A stretch of DNA of 64,000 bases from contig NZ_JFJY01000001.1 in assembly GCF_002115785.1 (NCBI RefSeq), positions 682,001 through 746,000 on the forward strand. Reading direction: 5' to 3'. The position numbers and the translations under genes are program-made. Positions 8,633 to 16,277 of this stretch are shown here, piece by piece. The notes beneath the pieces are model-generated. The model saw only the letters and a list, made by a program, of their open reading frames with translations, was not told the origin of the DNA and searched no databases. The stretch comes from Thalassospira sp. MCCC 1A03138 (GTDB lineage: Bacteria; Pseudomonadota; Alphaproteobacteria; Rhodospirillales; Thalassospiraceae). Numbering within the stretch: position 1 is the first letter of the stretch; each line of letters begins with the position of its first letter.

Positions 8633-8881
8633 ATGAACAAGCTTGCCTCCATCATCATCGCCGCTGTTTTCGCCATCGCCTTGCTTGGCGGAATGGCGGC
8701 AATGATCGGCGGCGGGCTTTTGGGTGCCATTGTCTTTATCATCGGCATCCCGGTCGCCTTTCCGATGTCCACCAGCATCGTTGTGCTGTTCTTTGCCGTG
8801 ATCATCATCCGCACCGTCATCGAGAAACGGCGCGAACGCCGCGAAATGCGGGCTTTTCTCAAAGATAACGCCGACGATTAA
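8633..8881 (+). CDS. Small two-helix membrane protein of unknown function
   Basis: 82 residues: a hydrophobic segment at about 4-24, a glycine-rich link (MIGGGLLG), a second hydrophobic stretch about 30-60, then a basic cytoplasmic-type tail EKRRERREMRAFLKDNADD. It begins 26 bases after the giant ABC transporter, so it is probably co-transcribed and may be an accessory subunit. No family was recognised. Confidence 0.65.
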   Translation: MNKLASIIIAAVFAIALLGGMAAMIGGGLLGAIVFIIGIPVAFPMSTSIVVLFFAVIIIRTVIEKRRERREMRAFLKDNADD

Positions 8882-8976
8882 CCCCCAGCACGGCAGGCCA
8901 GCAGAAAAAACGTCTGCTTTCGAGCACGGCTTGCCAAAAAAACCGCATCAAATCACATCGAGTTCGGAGACCTCCT

Positions 8977-9013
8977 CTGCCAGCTTGTTGATAGCCTGCT
9001 GGCAGTTCAACAA
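8977..9013 (+). promoter_or_regulatory. Interleaved hairpins in the leader of doeC
   Basis: CTGCCAGC (8977-8984) pairs with GCTGGCAG (8998-9005). TTGTTGA (8985-8991), in the loop of that hairpin, pairs with TCAACAA (9007-9013). The two helices are interleaved, so they are either alternatives or a pseudoknot-like fold. They end 46 bases before the doeC start. The rest of 8882-9059 shows no gene. Confidence 0.4.
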
Positions 9014-9059
9014 ACAGGGGCTGACGCCATAGGCGCGGCCTTGTTTCAAGGAGGTTTTC

Positions 9060-10547
9060 ATGACGGCACAACTCAAAGAACAGCGCTGCGTGTCGTTAAG
9101 CCAGCTGTCCGATCTTCGGCTTCTGCGCGAACATGCTTATATCGACGGGCGCTGGTGCTCGGCCGACAATCGCCAGGTTATCGAAGTCACCAATCCGTTC
9201 GACGGTGCGTTTCTTGGAACTGTGCCCAATATGGGCATTGCCGAAACCCGTAACGCGATTGCCGCGGCCCATGCGGCCTTTCCGACATGGGCCGCCCTTC
9301 TGCCGCAGGATCGCGCCGCACGTCTGCGCCGCTGGTTTGATCTTCTGATCGAAAACAAGGAAGACCTGGCACTTCTAATGACGCTTGAACAGGGCAAACC
9401 GATTTCGGAATCCCGTGGCGAAATCGACTACGCCGCAAGCTTCATCGAATTTTTCGCCGAAGAAGCCAAACGGGTGAATGTCGAAAACATTTCGTCTCAT
9501 CTTCCGGGCCGGAATATGAGTGTCAAACGCGAACCGGTTGGCGTCACCGCGGCAGTAACACCGTGGAACTTCCCGTGTGCGATGATCACGCGCAAGGCCG
9601 CGGCCGCACTGGCAGCCGGTTGCACCATGATTGTCCGCCCGGCGACCGAAACACCGTTTTCGGCCACCGCCCTTGCCGAACTGGCCGAACGGGCCGGTAT
9701 CCCGGCCGGTGTCTTTAACGTCGTGACCGGCGATCCCAATCCGGTTGTCGGCGAACTTTGCGGCAACCCGGTTGTGCGTGCGCTATCCTTCACCGGCTCG
9801 ACCGAAGTCGGCCGACTGCTTCTGTCGCAAGGTGCGCAGACCGTTAAAAAGATGTCGATGGAACTGGGCGGACATGCGCCGTTTATCCTGTTCCCCGATG
9901 TCGATCTGGATGAGGCTGTCAATCACGCGGTTGGGGCCAAATTCGCCACCAGCGGGCAGGATTGCCTTGCCGCCAACCGCATCTTTGTCCATCGTGATAT
10001 CTATGATGCGTTCCTTGACAAATATGCCAAGGCAATCGGCGAACTGCGCGTTGGCAACGGGCTTGATGAAACCACCGAAATCGGTCCGCTCATGCATGAT
10101 CGTGCAGTTGCCAAATGCGATGAACATGTTGCAGATGCCCGCGCCAAGGGTGCCCGTGTTCTGACCGGCGGCAAAAAGATGGGCGGGCTGTTCTATGCCC
10201 CGACCCTTCTGGCCGATGTGACCGAAGATATGAAAATCTATCACGAGGAAACCTTTGGCCCGGTTGCCCCTGTGATCCCGTTCGATACCGAAGAAGAAGT
10301 CATCAGCCGCGCCAATGATAGCGAATATGGTCTGGCAGCCTATGTCTATACCAGGGATCATGATCGCGCCGCGCGTGTTTCGAATGCACTTGAATACGGC
10401 ATGGTCGCACTGAACTGCGTGAAAATCACCGGCGCACCGGTCCCGTTTGGCGGGGTCAAGCAATCCGGCCTTGGCCGCGAAGGGTCGCGCCACGGCCTCG
10501 AAGAATTCACAGAACTCAAATATGTCTGCGCCGCGTTCAAACAGTAA
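9060..10547 (+). CDS. doeC: Aldehyde dehydrogenase, probable aspartate-semialdehyde dehydrogenase DoeC (Ssd) of ectoine catabolism
   Basis: A 495-residue NAD(P)-dependent aldehyde dehydrogenase close in style to succinate-semialdehyde dehydrogenase. PWNFPCAMITRKAAAALAAG marks the cofactor domain, FTGSTEVGR the nucleotide loop, MELGGH carries the general-base glutamate (about 268) and SGQDCLAANR the nucleophilic cysteine (about 302). AAGGAGG precedes the ATG. By sequence alone it could be GabD. The partner aminotransferase 39 bases downstream and the ectoine genes from 13.4 kb make DoeC more likely, oxidising L-aspartate semialdehyde to aspartate as the last catabolic step. In known clusters ssd and atf usually lie at the end of the operon; here they lie upstream and separately. 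Confidence 0.8.
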   Translation: MTAQLKEQRCVSLSQLSDLRLLREHAYIDGRWCSADNRQVIEVTNPFDGAFLGTVPNMGIAETRNAIAAAHAAFPTWAALLPQDRAARLRRWFDLLIENKEDLALLMTLEQGKPISESRGEIDYAASFIEFFAEEAKRVNVENISSHLPGRNMSVKREPVGVTAAVTPWNFPCAMITRKAAAALAAGCTMIVRPATETPFSATALAELAERAGIPAGVFNVVTGDPNPVVGELCGNPVVRALSFTGSTEVGRLLLSQGAQTVKKMSMELGGHAPFILFPDVDLDEAVNHAVGAKFATSGQDCLAANRIFVHRDIYDAFLDKYAKAIGELRVGNGLDETTEIGPLMHDRAVAKCDEHVADARAKGARVLTGGKKMGGLFYAPTLLADVTEDMKIYHEETFGPVAPVIPFDTEEEVISRANDSEYGLAAYVYTRDHDRAARVSNALEYGMVALNCVKITGAPVPFGGVKQSGLGREGSRHGLEEFTELKYVCAAFKQ

Positions 10548-10586
10548 CATGCGCAGCAGCCACCGCATTCACATGGGAGAAGCAAA

Positions 10587-11987
10587 ATGAATGTCATCAA
10601 AAACACCACCGCCGATCTGCAGGAAATGGATCGCGCCCATTTCATGCATCCCTCGACCCATATGCGCCAGCACGCGGCGGGCGAAACCCCCAACCGCATC
10701 ATCAATGGCGGCAAGGGGATTTACATCCATGATACCGAAGGCAAGGAATCGCTTGATGCCTTTGCCGGTCTTTACTGTGTGAATGTCGGTTATGGCCGCA
10801 CCGAAATCGCCGATGCGATTTACGCCCAGGCCAAGGAACTGGCCTATTACCATACCTATGTCGGGCATGGGAACGAGCCGGTCATCCGCCTGTCGGATCG
10901 TATCGTCAAATCGGCACCAGAAGGCATGCAGCGCGTCTATTACGGCATGTCGGGGTCGGATGCGAACGAAACCAACATCAAACTGATCTGGTATTACAAC
11001 AATATCCGCGGCCTGCCGCAGAAGAAGAAAATCATCTCGCGCTGGCGCGGTTACCACGGTTCGGGCATCATGACCGGCAGCCTTACGGGTCTGGCAGCCT
11101 TCCACAACGCGTTCGATCTGCCACGCGCGCCAATCCTGCACACCACCTGCCCGCATCACTACTGGAATGCCGACGCGGGCGAGACAGAGGCCGAATTTGC
11201 CAAACGCTGTGCCGATGATCTCGAAAAACTGATCCTGCGCGAAGGCCCGGAAACCGTTGCCGCCTTCATAGGCGAACCGGTCATGGGTACGGGCGGCATC
11301 ATCACCCCGCCCGAAGGATACTGGGACGCGATCCAGAAGGTGCTGAACAAATATGATATTCTTCTGGTCGCCGACGAGGTTGTCACCGCCTTTGGCCGTA
11401 CCGGGTCCTATTTCGGCTCGCACCATTACGGCATGAAGCCCGATCTGATCACGATTGCCAAGGGTGTTACATCTGGCTACCTGCCGCTTTCGGGGGTTAT
11501 CATTGGCGAACGCGTCTGGAAGGTTCTGGAACAGGGGTCGGATCAGATGGGGCCGATCGGTCATGGCTGGACCTATTCCGCCCATCCGGTCTGTGCGGCT
11601 GCCGCCAATGCCAACCTTGATATTGTCGATGGTGAAAACCTGACCGGCAATGCGGCCGATACCGGGGGCTATTTCCAGAAACGCCTGCGCGAAACCTTTA
11701 ACGAACATCCGCTGGTTGGCGAGGCGCGCGGTGTTGGCCTGATGGCGGCACTGGAATTTATCGCTGATAAAACCAAAAAGGAACGGTTCGATCCGAATGC
11801 GAAAATCGGCCCGCGCGTTTCGGCCGCCTGCCTTGAACGCGGCATGATTGCGCGCGCCATGCCGCATGGTGATATCCTGGGCTTCGCCCCACCGCTTTGC
11901 ATCACCAAGGCCGAAATCGATAAGGTCATCGACATCGCCAAACAGGCCGTCGATGCCGTTGCTAACGAGGTCGCAAGCGGCAAGTAA
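10587..11987 (+). CDS. doeD: Class III aminotransferase, probable L-2,4-diaminobutyrate transaminase DoeD (Atf)
   Basis: A 466-residue PLP-dependent omega-aminotransferase. DAFAGLYCVNVGYGR and YYGMSGSDANETNIKL (cofactor phosphate region), LLVADEVVTAFGRTG (aspartate that contacts the pyridine nitrogen) and ITIAKGVTSGYLPLSG with the Schiff-base lysine at about 292 are all present. It follows doeC by 39 bases with a GGGAG ribosome site. In ectoine breakdown DoeD removes the 4-amino group of L-2,4-diaminobutyrate to give aspartate semialdehyde. Putrescine-, taurine- or beta-alanine-pyruvate transaminases look similar, so the assignment rests on the doeC partner and the neighbouring doeA and doeB. 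Confidence 0.8.
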   Translation: MNVIKNTTADLQEMDRAHFMHPSTHMRQHAAGETPNRIINGGKGIYIHDTEGKESLDAFAGLYCVNVGYGRTEIADAIYAQAKELAYYHTYVGHGNEPVIRLSDRIVKSAPEGMQRVYYGMSGSDANETNIKLIWYYNNIRGLPQKKKIISRWRGYHGSGIMTGSLTGLAAFHNAFDLPRAPILHTTCPHHYWNADAGETEAEFAKRCADDLEKLILREGPETVAAFIGEPVMGTGGIITPPEGYWDAIQKVLNKYDILLVADEVVTAFGRTGSYFGSHHYGMKPDLITIAKGVTSGYLPLSGVIIGERVWKVLEQGSDQMGPIGHGWTYSAHPVCAAAANANLDIVDGENLTGNAADTGGYFQKRLRETFNEHPLVGEARGVGLMAALEFIADKTKKERFDPNAKIGPRVSAACLERGMIARAMPHGDILGFAPPLCITKAEIDKVIDIAKQAVDAVANEVASGK

Positions 11988-12047
11988 CCGGCATACCGAC
12001 AAAGGACGCTCCCATCCGGTTGGTGCATTCTCCCGACCGGATGCTTT

Positions 12048-12080
12048 CAGAGGCCGGACCCATGCCGGCCTCTGTTTTTT
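12048..12080 (+). terminator. Intrinsic terminator after doeCD
   Basis: CAGAGGCCGG (12048-12057) pairs with CCGGCCTCTG (12065-12074) around a seven-base loop and is followed by six T residues. It ends the doeC-doeD transcript. Confidence 0.9.
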
Positions 12081-12119
12081 GCGCTCAGCTATACGCTGGC
12101 ACCGATTTGAATGCTTAAA

Positions 12120-12731
12120 TCACGGCGGAAAACCGACCGCGTTTACCGCGTCCTCGATCCGTTTGGCCATGTCATCCTGTTCAAGCACAACCGGGCCTTT
12201 GCAGAAATAGCCAAGCTGAATGCTGCCGGTCAGCATGTTGATGAACAGTTCGGCAAACTGGCGCGGGGCAATCGCGCGCAGATTTGACGGCAAATGGATT
12301 TGCGTCATCAGCCTGGCCGCTTTTTCATAGGTTGCCTCCGGCCCGGCATTCCAGAAGATTTCCCCCAGCTCCGGGTGGGTCGGGGTGCGCGCAACAACAT
12401 AACGATGCAGATCCATCACCGGGGCACGTAAAATGCCATCCGCAAAGGCCGTAGCTATGGCGATCAGGGTCGCACGCGGATTGTATGGCCAGACGGTGAC
12501 CCCCTCCAAAGGATCGCGGGCACGTTCGCACAGCCACGCGACCATTGCACGTTCAAGCCCGATCTTGTCCCCGAAGTACCGATAGATGGTCGCCTTTGAC
12601 GTCCCGGCACGCGTCGCTATCCGATCCACCGCCGTGCTGTCATCACGCATATCAAGCAGTTCTGTTGCGGCCGCCTCAAGGATCCGGGTACGGCGTTCCT
12701 GCTGTTTTGGGGTCAGGCTTTCGGCAGACAT
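12120..12731 (-). CDS. TetR/AcrR-family transcriptional regulator
   Basis: 203 residues. The N-terminal helix-turn-helix reads RILEAAATELL ... VDRIATRAGTSKATIYRYFGDKIGLERAM, the standard TetR fold. The C-terminal ligand domain carries VMDLHRYVVARTPTHPELGEIFWNAGPE, seen in the TetR_C AefR-like group. It is divergent from the small membrane protein gene at 12985, with two related palindromes in between. The effector is unknown. Whether it touches the ectoine genes on either side is open; the operator-like sites point only to itself and the membrane protein. Confidence 0.88.
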   Translation of the reverse strand: MSAESLTPKQQERRTRILEAAATELLDMRDDSTAVDRIATRAGTSKATIYRYFGDKIGLERAMVAWLCERARDPLEGVTVWPYNPRATLIAIATAFADGILRAPVMDLHRYVVARTPTHPELGEIFWNAGPEATYEKAARLMTQIHLPSNLRAIAPRQFAELFINMLTGSIQLGYFCKGPVVLEQDDMAKRIEDAVNAVGFPP

Positions 12732-12835
12732 ATAACCGGGCTCCTTGTTGCTGGTTTCGTCATCGGCATCGTCACAGGCATCAAGCGGGCGGGCTCATTC
12801 CGGACCGGAAGTTCCCCCAAGCACGTCGAACCGCC

Positions 12836-12859
12836 AAACAGAACTGTACGGTTCCGTTT
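12836..12859. promoter_or_regulatory. Second, imperfect copy of the TetR-type palindrome
   Basis: AAACAGAACTGTAC followed by GGTTCCGTTT is an imperfect palindrome sharing the ACTGTAC core and flanking AAAC/GTTT with the perfect site at 12918-12948. It lies on the tetR side of the divergent intergenic region. Confidence 0.55.
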
Positions 12860-12917
12860 CATGGCAATCCGTTTTGTAAATCCTTGAACGCGATCAGACC
12901 ACATTTTTCATTTGTCA

Positions 12918-12948
12918 AAAACGAAACTGTACCGTACAGTTTCGTTTT
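12918..12948. promoter_or_regulatory. Perfect 31-bp palindrome, candidate TetR operator
   Basis: AAAACGAAACTGTAC (12918-12932) and GTACAGTTTCGTTTT (12934-12948) are exact reverse complements around a single C. The site lies 37 bases before the membrane protein start and in the divergent region of tetR. It is far longer than chance would give. Confidence 0.75.
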
Positions 12949-12984
12949 GAGGGATCATTCTCAACATATGTCGGGGAAACCGCG

Positions 12985-13356
12985 ATGAATAATTTGCCAC
13001 GCATTTGCTGGACAGTTTCCGCCTGTCTGGGGCTTGCAGGTATGGTTTGGGGCATGCAGATGGCCGGAAGCGGCGATCACAGCAATCTTGCCGCCCACGC
13101 CCATCTCAATCTTCTGGGCTGGGTCAGTCTGGCGCTTTATGGCACCTATTACCGTCTGATCGGGCTGACACGCTCTAGAATCGCCAGCATTCAGGCTGGC
13201 TGCGCAATTGTCGGATCGGTCGTTATGGGCATCGGTATTGCCATCGCCCATCAGGGTGGCACCGAAGCCATCGCCATCATCGGGTCGCTTCTGACACTGG
13301 CGGGCGGGCGCGCTATTTGCCGCCATCACCTTCCAGCGCCCGCTTCGGATCAATAG
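12985..13356 (+). CDS. Small polytopic membrane protein with HAH motif
   Basis: 123 residues with about four hydrophobic segments (roughly 8-28, 40-58, 70-90, 92-108). The second begins at AAHAHLNLLGWVSLALYGTYYRL. This histidine pair followed by NLxGW resembles the start of haem-ligating helices in haem-copper oxidase subunit I/NnrS-like proteins, so a haem or metal role is possible but unproven. The gene is divergent from tetR and directly downstream of the 31-bp palindrome, so it is probably the main target of that regulator. Confidence 0.7.
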   Translation: MNNLPRICWTVSACLGLAGMVWGMQMAGSGDHSNLAAHAHLNLLGWVSLALYGTYYRLIGLTRSRIASIQAGCAIVGSVVMGIGIAIAHQGGTEAIAIIGSLLTLAGGRAICRHHLPAPASDQ

Positions 13357-13396
13357 CGGCCTGTGACAGGCACCCTCACCAAAAGCAGACAAAAAG

Positions 13397-13426
13397 AAAC
13401 CCCTGCGGCCAACATTGCAGGGGTTT
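13397..13426. terminator. Bidirectional terminator between the membrane protein gene and uehA
   Basis: AAACCCCTGC (13397-13406) pairs perfectly with GCAGGGGTTT (13417-13426). Read leftwards it is followed by TCTTTTTG, so it terminates uehA. It also lies 40 bases after the rightward membrane protein gene. Confidence 0.85.
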
Positions 13427-13467
13427 CCGATATCATCCCGCGAACGGGGAATTGCAGTCAGAGATAA

Positions 13468-14487
13468 TTACATCTCGGTGCCGAATTCCTTGCGAAGCGC
13501 ATTCAGCACCTCTTCGGTGTCGCCACCGACTTCGCTGACAAGGCTGTCACCGATTCCAGCCGATGCCTTTTTAAATGCGGCACGCTGTTCGTCATCAAGC
13601 TTGATGACTTCGATGCCCGGCTTGGCTTTCTTGATGCGATCAAGTGCCTCGGCATTTGCCTTTTCCTGGGCTTCGTAGATGAAGTCATCCAGTTCGGCTT
13701 TGACTTCCTTTAGCATTTCCTTGCGCTCGTCAGACAGGCCGTCATAGAAGGCGGCATTCGACACCACGGTGGTGGTGTATTGCTGCTGACCGGCATAAAT
13801 CAGATAGTCGGTCACTTCATAGAATTTCGCACTTTCGATGAAGAAGATCGGGTTGACCTGTGCATCGATCACGCTGGTCTGGAGGCCGGAATAAACTTCA
13901 CCCCACGGCAATGCCACCGGATCAGCACCGAAGGACTCATAGCTTTCGATCAGGATCGGCGACGTCATGACACGGAATTTCACCCCATCAAATTCGGACG
14001 GCTGGGTCACCTTTTTCTTGGTGGTCCAGACCATCTCGCCTTCGGGATACATGGTATAAAGCTTAAGACCCTTGGACTCAAAATCCTTCGACAGGCCGTC
14101 ATAGATCGTCGGGCTGCCCGACAGGACTTCCTTGTTCACCTCGTTATCCTGCGACAGCAGGTAGGGAACGCCGAAAACCTGAATTTCCGGAACGAAGGTG
14201 CCCAGATGGCCCGGCGACGCGTTCGAGAACTGGACAGCCCCCGCCGTCGTCAGTTCGGTAATGTCGTTTTCCGTGCCCAACTGGCCATAGGTGTAGACGG
14301 TAACCGTCACATCACCGTTGGTTTTTTCCTCGACCAGGCGCTTGAATTCCTGTGCATACAGGTCCTGCACATCGCCCGGGCTTTCCTCATGCGCAAATTT
14401 CCATTCTTCGGCTTGGGCGGCTGTCCCGGCAACCGCAAAGATTGCGGCGGCAGACAAGGTCGCCTTGAAGAGCTTGTTCAAACTCAT
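13468..14487 (-). CDS. uehA: Ectoine/5-hydroxyectoine TRAP transporter binding protein UehA (TeaA-like)
   Basis: A 339-residue DctP-type periplasmic protein. Residues 1-26 are a Sec signal peptide ending AQA, and the mature start EEWKFAHEE ... GDVQD closely follows TeaA of Halomonas. Other segments conserved with that ectoine-binding protein are MYPEGEMVWT, FRVMTSPIL (arginine for the ligand carboxylate), LPWGEVYSGLQ (stacking tryptophan) and NPIFFIES (asparagine). GGGAGA precedes the start. The gene is divergent from the regulator at 14727 and is separated from its membrane subunits uehBC, which lie beyond that regulator on the other strand. In known clusters uehA, uehB and uehC are contiguous. 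Confidence 0.9.
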   Translation of the reverse strand: MSLNKLFKATLSAAAIFAVAGTAAQAEEWKFAHEESPGDVQDLYAQEFKRLVEEKTNGDVTVTVYTYGQLGTENDITELTTAGAVQFSNASPGHLGTFVPEIQVFGVPYLLSQDNEVNKEVLSGSPTIYDGLSKDFESKGLKLYTMYPEGEMVWTTKKKVTQPSEFDGVKFRVMTSPILIESYESFGADPVALPWGEVYSGLQTSVIDAQVNPIFFIESAKFYEVTDYLIYAGQQQYTTTVVSNAAFYDGLSDERKEMLKEVKAELDDFIYEAQEKANAEALDRIKKAKPGIEVIKLDDEQRAAFKKASAGIGDSLVSEVGGDTEEVLNALRKEFGTEM

Positions 14488-14601
14488 ATCGAAGTCTCCC
14501 TTATTGTGCCGCGACGACCGGGATTTAACCCTTTATCGGCGGCGATTAGTTGGCACATCAATGTTATGAACGCGCAAAGTGTTGAAATGTTCCTGCATCA
14601 G

Positions 14602-14640
14602 GTCAATGTTAGTTTTGTATCATGACAAAATAACATTGAC
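14602..14640. promoter_or_regulatory. Nested palindrome between uehA and enuR, candidate EnuR operator 1
   Basis: GTCAATGTTA (14602-14611) and TAACATTGAC (14631-14640) are exact reverse complements and enclose TTTTGT (14613-14618) and ACAAAA (14625-14630) around ATCATG. The core TTTTGTATCATGACAAAA matches the site upstream of uehB in 17 of 18 bases. Further ATGTTA half-sites occur at about 14570 and 14665. Confidence 0.7.
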
Positions 14641-14726
14641 GTCTACACATTAACCCTCAGGTCATGTTAGGGTTGGGAAAACCCCCCAAGGGGGCACAAG
14701 GGTAGAAAAGGCTGGAAATCAACAGG

Positions 14727-16124
14727 ATGTGGCTGCCAAATATTGACCTGAGCGGCGATACGGGACCGAAATACAAGGCCCTCGTCGAAGCGATCATCAC
14801 CGATATCGAGGCCGGACGCCTTCGCCATGATGTCCGCATGCCGACCCATCGTGAACTGGCCTATCGGCTGCATGTCAGCGTGCAAACCGTCAGTGCGGCC
14901 TATAAGGAAGTAGAACGGCAGGGTTATCTCAGGTCCGAACGACGGCGCGGCACATTCGTCCAGGCACGCCTGACCGATCGCGCATCGACCTTCATTCTGG
15001 ATAACCGCCAGCCCGACCTGATCGACCTGTCGATTGTGCGCACCGCCTATACCGATTTCCACAATGATCTGTCGCGCCAGATACACAGCAGACTGGCCGA
15101 GGAAACCCACCATAACTGGATGGAAAGCTGCCGCCCGGTCGCAGGGTTCGAATACCACCGCGAAATCGGCAGCAAATGGCTGGCATCGATGGGAATTTCA
15201 GCCGAGCTTCCCAATATCCTGATCACCAATGGCGCGGCACAGGGGGTCTTTACCGCCCTTGCCACCGTGGTTCAGCCCGATGATGTCGTGCTGACCGAAA
15301 GCCTGACCGATCATGGGGTTATCGGCACCGCCAGCATCCTGCGCTTCAAGCTGGGAGCATTGCCCACTGATGACGAGGGCATTCTGCCCGACGCGTTCGA
15401 ACGCGAATGCCGTGCGCGCCACATCCGCGCCCTTGTCGTCACGCCGATCTATACCAACCCTACCAACTGCCTGATGGGGCTTGAACGGCGCAAACGAATC
15501 GCCGAGATCGCCGAGCATTACGGTGTTTATGTCATCGAAGACGACGTCTATCGCCCTCTTCTTGAACAAAACCTGCCACCAATCACAAGCTTCCTTCCGC
15601 GTCTGGGCTTCCACGTTTCCAGCCTGACCAAGATCGTCATGCCGGGACTTCGCACCGGTTTTCTGGTCGTACCACAGCACCTGTCGATCCGTGCCAGCAG
15701 CGTTTTGCGAGTCACCGGATGGATGGGCACCCCATTAATGGCCGAGATCGGCGCACGCTGGATTGCCGATGGCACCGTCGAACAGGCGGTAACGGTCCAA
15801 CGCGCCCTGATGCGTGAAAGACAGGCCCTTGTTGCGGAAATACTGGGTGATGCCGTCGTCCGCCATCACCCCACATCGCTCAGTGCCTGGGTGCGTATCC
15901 CACATCACTGGCAGGAGGAATGGTTTGCCTCGGAACTGCGGAAAAACGGGGTTGCGGTAACGATTTCCGATCCCTTCATGACCGTCAAGATCCCCCGCCC
16001 GAATGCCATCCGGATTTGTGTCGGCGGGGCGGTGGATACCCCGTCCCTGCATCACGGCCTCATGCAGATCCGTCATACGATGGAACAGATGCCGGGTGTC
16101 CATGCCTTCGACGTTATGTATTGA
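14727..16124 (+). CDS. enuR: MocR/GntR-type regulator EnuR of ectoine catabolism
   Basis: A 465-residue chimera of a GntR winged helix and a type I aminotransferase fold. The DNA-binding part is MPTHRELAYRLHVSVQTVSAAYKEVERQGYL (about 37-67). The effector domain has ITNGAAQGVF, VTPIYTNPTNCLMG and SSLTKIVMPGLRTGF with the PLP lysine at about 302. In characterised relatives EnuR with PLP represses ectoine genes until N-alpha-acetyl-diaminobutyrate or diaminobutyrate binds. Position between uehA and uehBC with eut/doe genes downstream, plus a matching palindrome on each side of the gene, support the name. It probably regulates itself, uehA and the uehBC-eut-doe operon. Confidence 0.88.
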   Translation: MWLPNIDLSGDTGPKYKALVEAIITDIEAGRLRHDVRMPTHRELAYRLHVSVQTVSAAYKEVERQGYLRSERRRGTFVQARLTDRASTFILDNRQPDLIDLSIVRTAYTDFHNDLSRQIHSRLAEETHHNWMESCRPVAGFEYHREIGSKWLASMGISAELPNILITNGAAQGVFTALATVVQPDDVVLTESLTDHGVIGTASILRFKLGALPTDDEGILPDAFERECRARHIRALVVTPIYTNPTNCLMGLERRKRIAEIAEHYGVYVIEDDVYRPLLEQNLPPITSFLPRLGFHVSSLTKIVMPGLRTGFLVVPQHLSIRASSVLRVTGWMGTPLMAEIGARWIADGTVEQAVTVQRALMRERQALVAEILGDAVVRHHPTSLSAWVRIPHHWQEEWFASELRKNGVAVTISDPFMTVKIPRPNAIRICVGGAVDTPSLHHGLMQIRHTMEQMPGVHAFDVMY

Positions 16125-16146
16125 TTTTTGTGTCATGACAAAAATC
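16123..16146. promoter_or_regulatory. Palindrome upstream of uehB, candidate EnuR operator 2
   Basis: GATTTTTGT (16123-16131) and ACAAAAATC (16138-16146) are exact reverse complements around GTCATG. It overlaps the last two bases of the enuR stop codon and lies about 130 bases before uehB. The core TTTTGTGTCATGACAAAA differs from the site near uehA at one base. Confidence 0.7.
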
Positions 16147-16277
16147 TGATTGAACCGTCACAAACCGTTTTTATTCTGACTGTCTGGCGCGAAGCGAACA
16201 GGAAACGTGTGGGAGGGAACCAATAACCACACACAACGTTCAGCAAGAATGTCTCGCACGCGCATCATGGAGGTCGT

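Noticed and set aside
8882-9059. EnuR-like box upstream of doeC
   Set aside because: Searched by eye for TTTTGT-N6-ACAAAA; none found. The TTGTTGA/TCAACAA pair does not match the motif.
9060-11987. Reading the pair as a GABA shunt (gabD-gabT)
   Set aside because: Sequence alone allows it, but the complete doeA/doeB/eut/ueh set nearby makes the diaminobutyrate route the better explanation. This remains the main alternative.
10569-12002. 477-codon open frame on the minus strand
   Set aside because: Antisense to doeD, whose PLP motifs are unmistakable.
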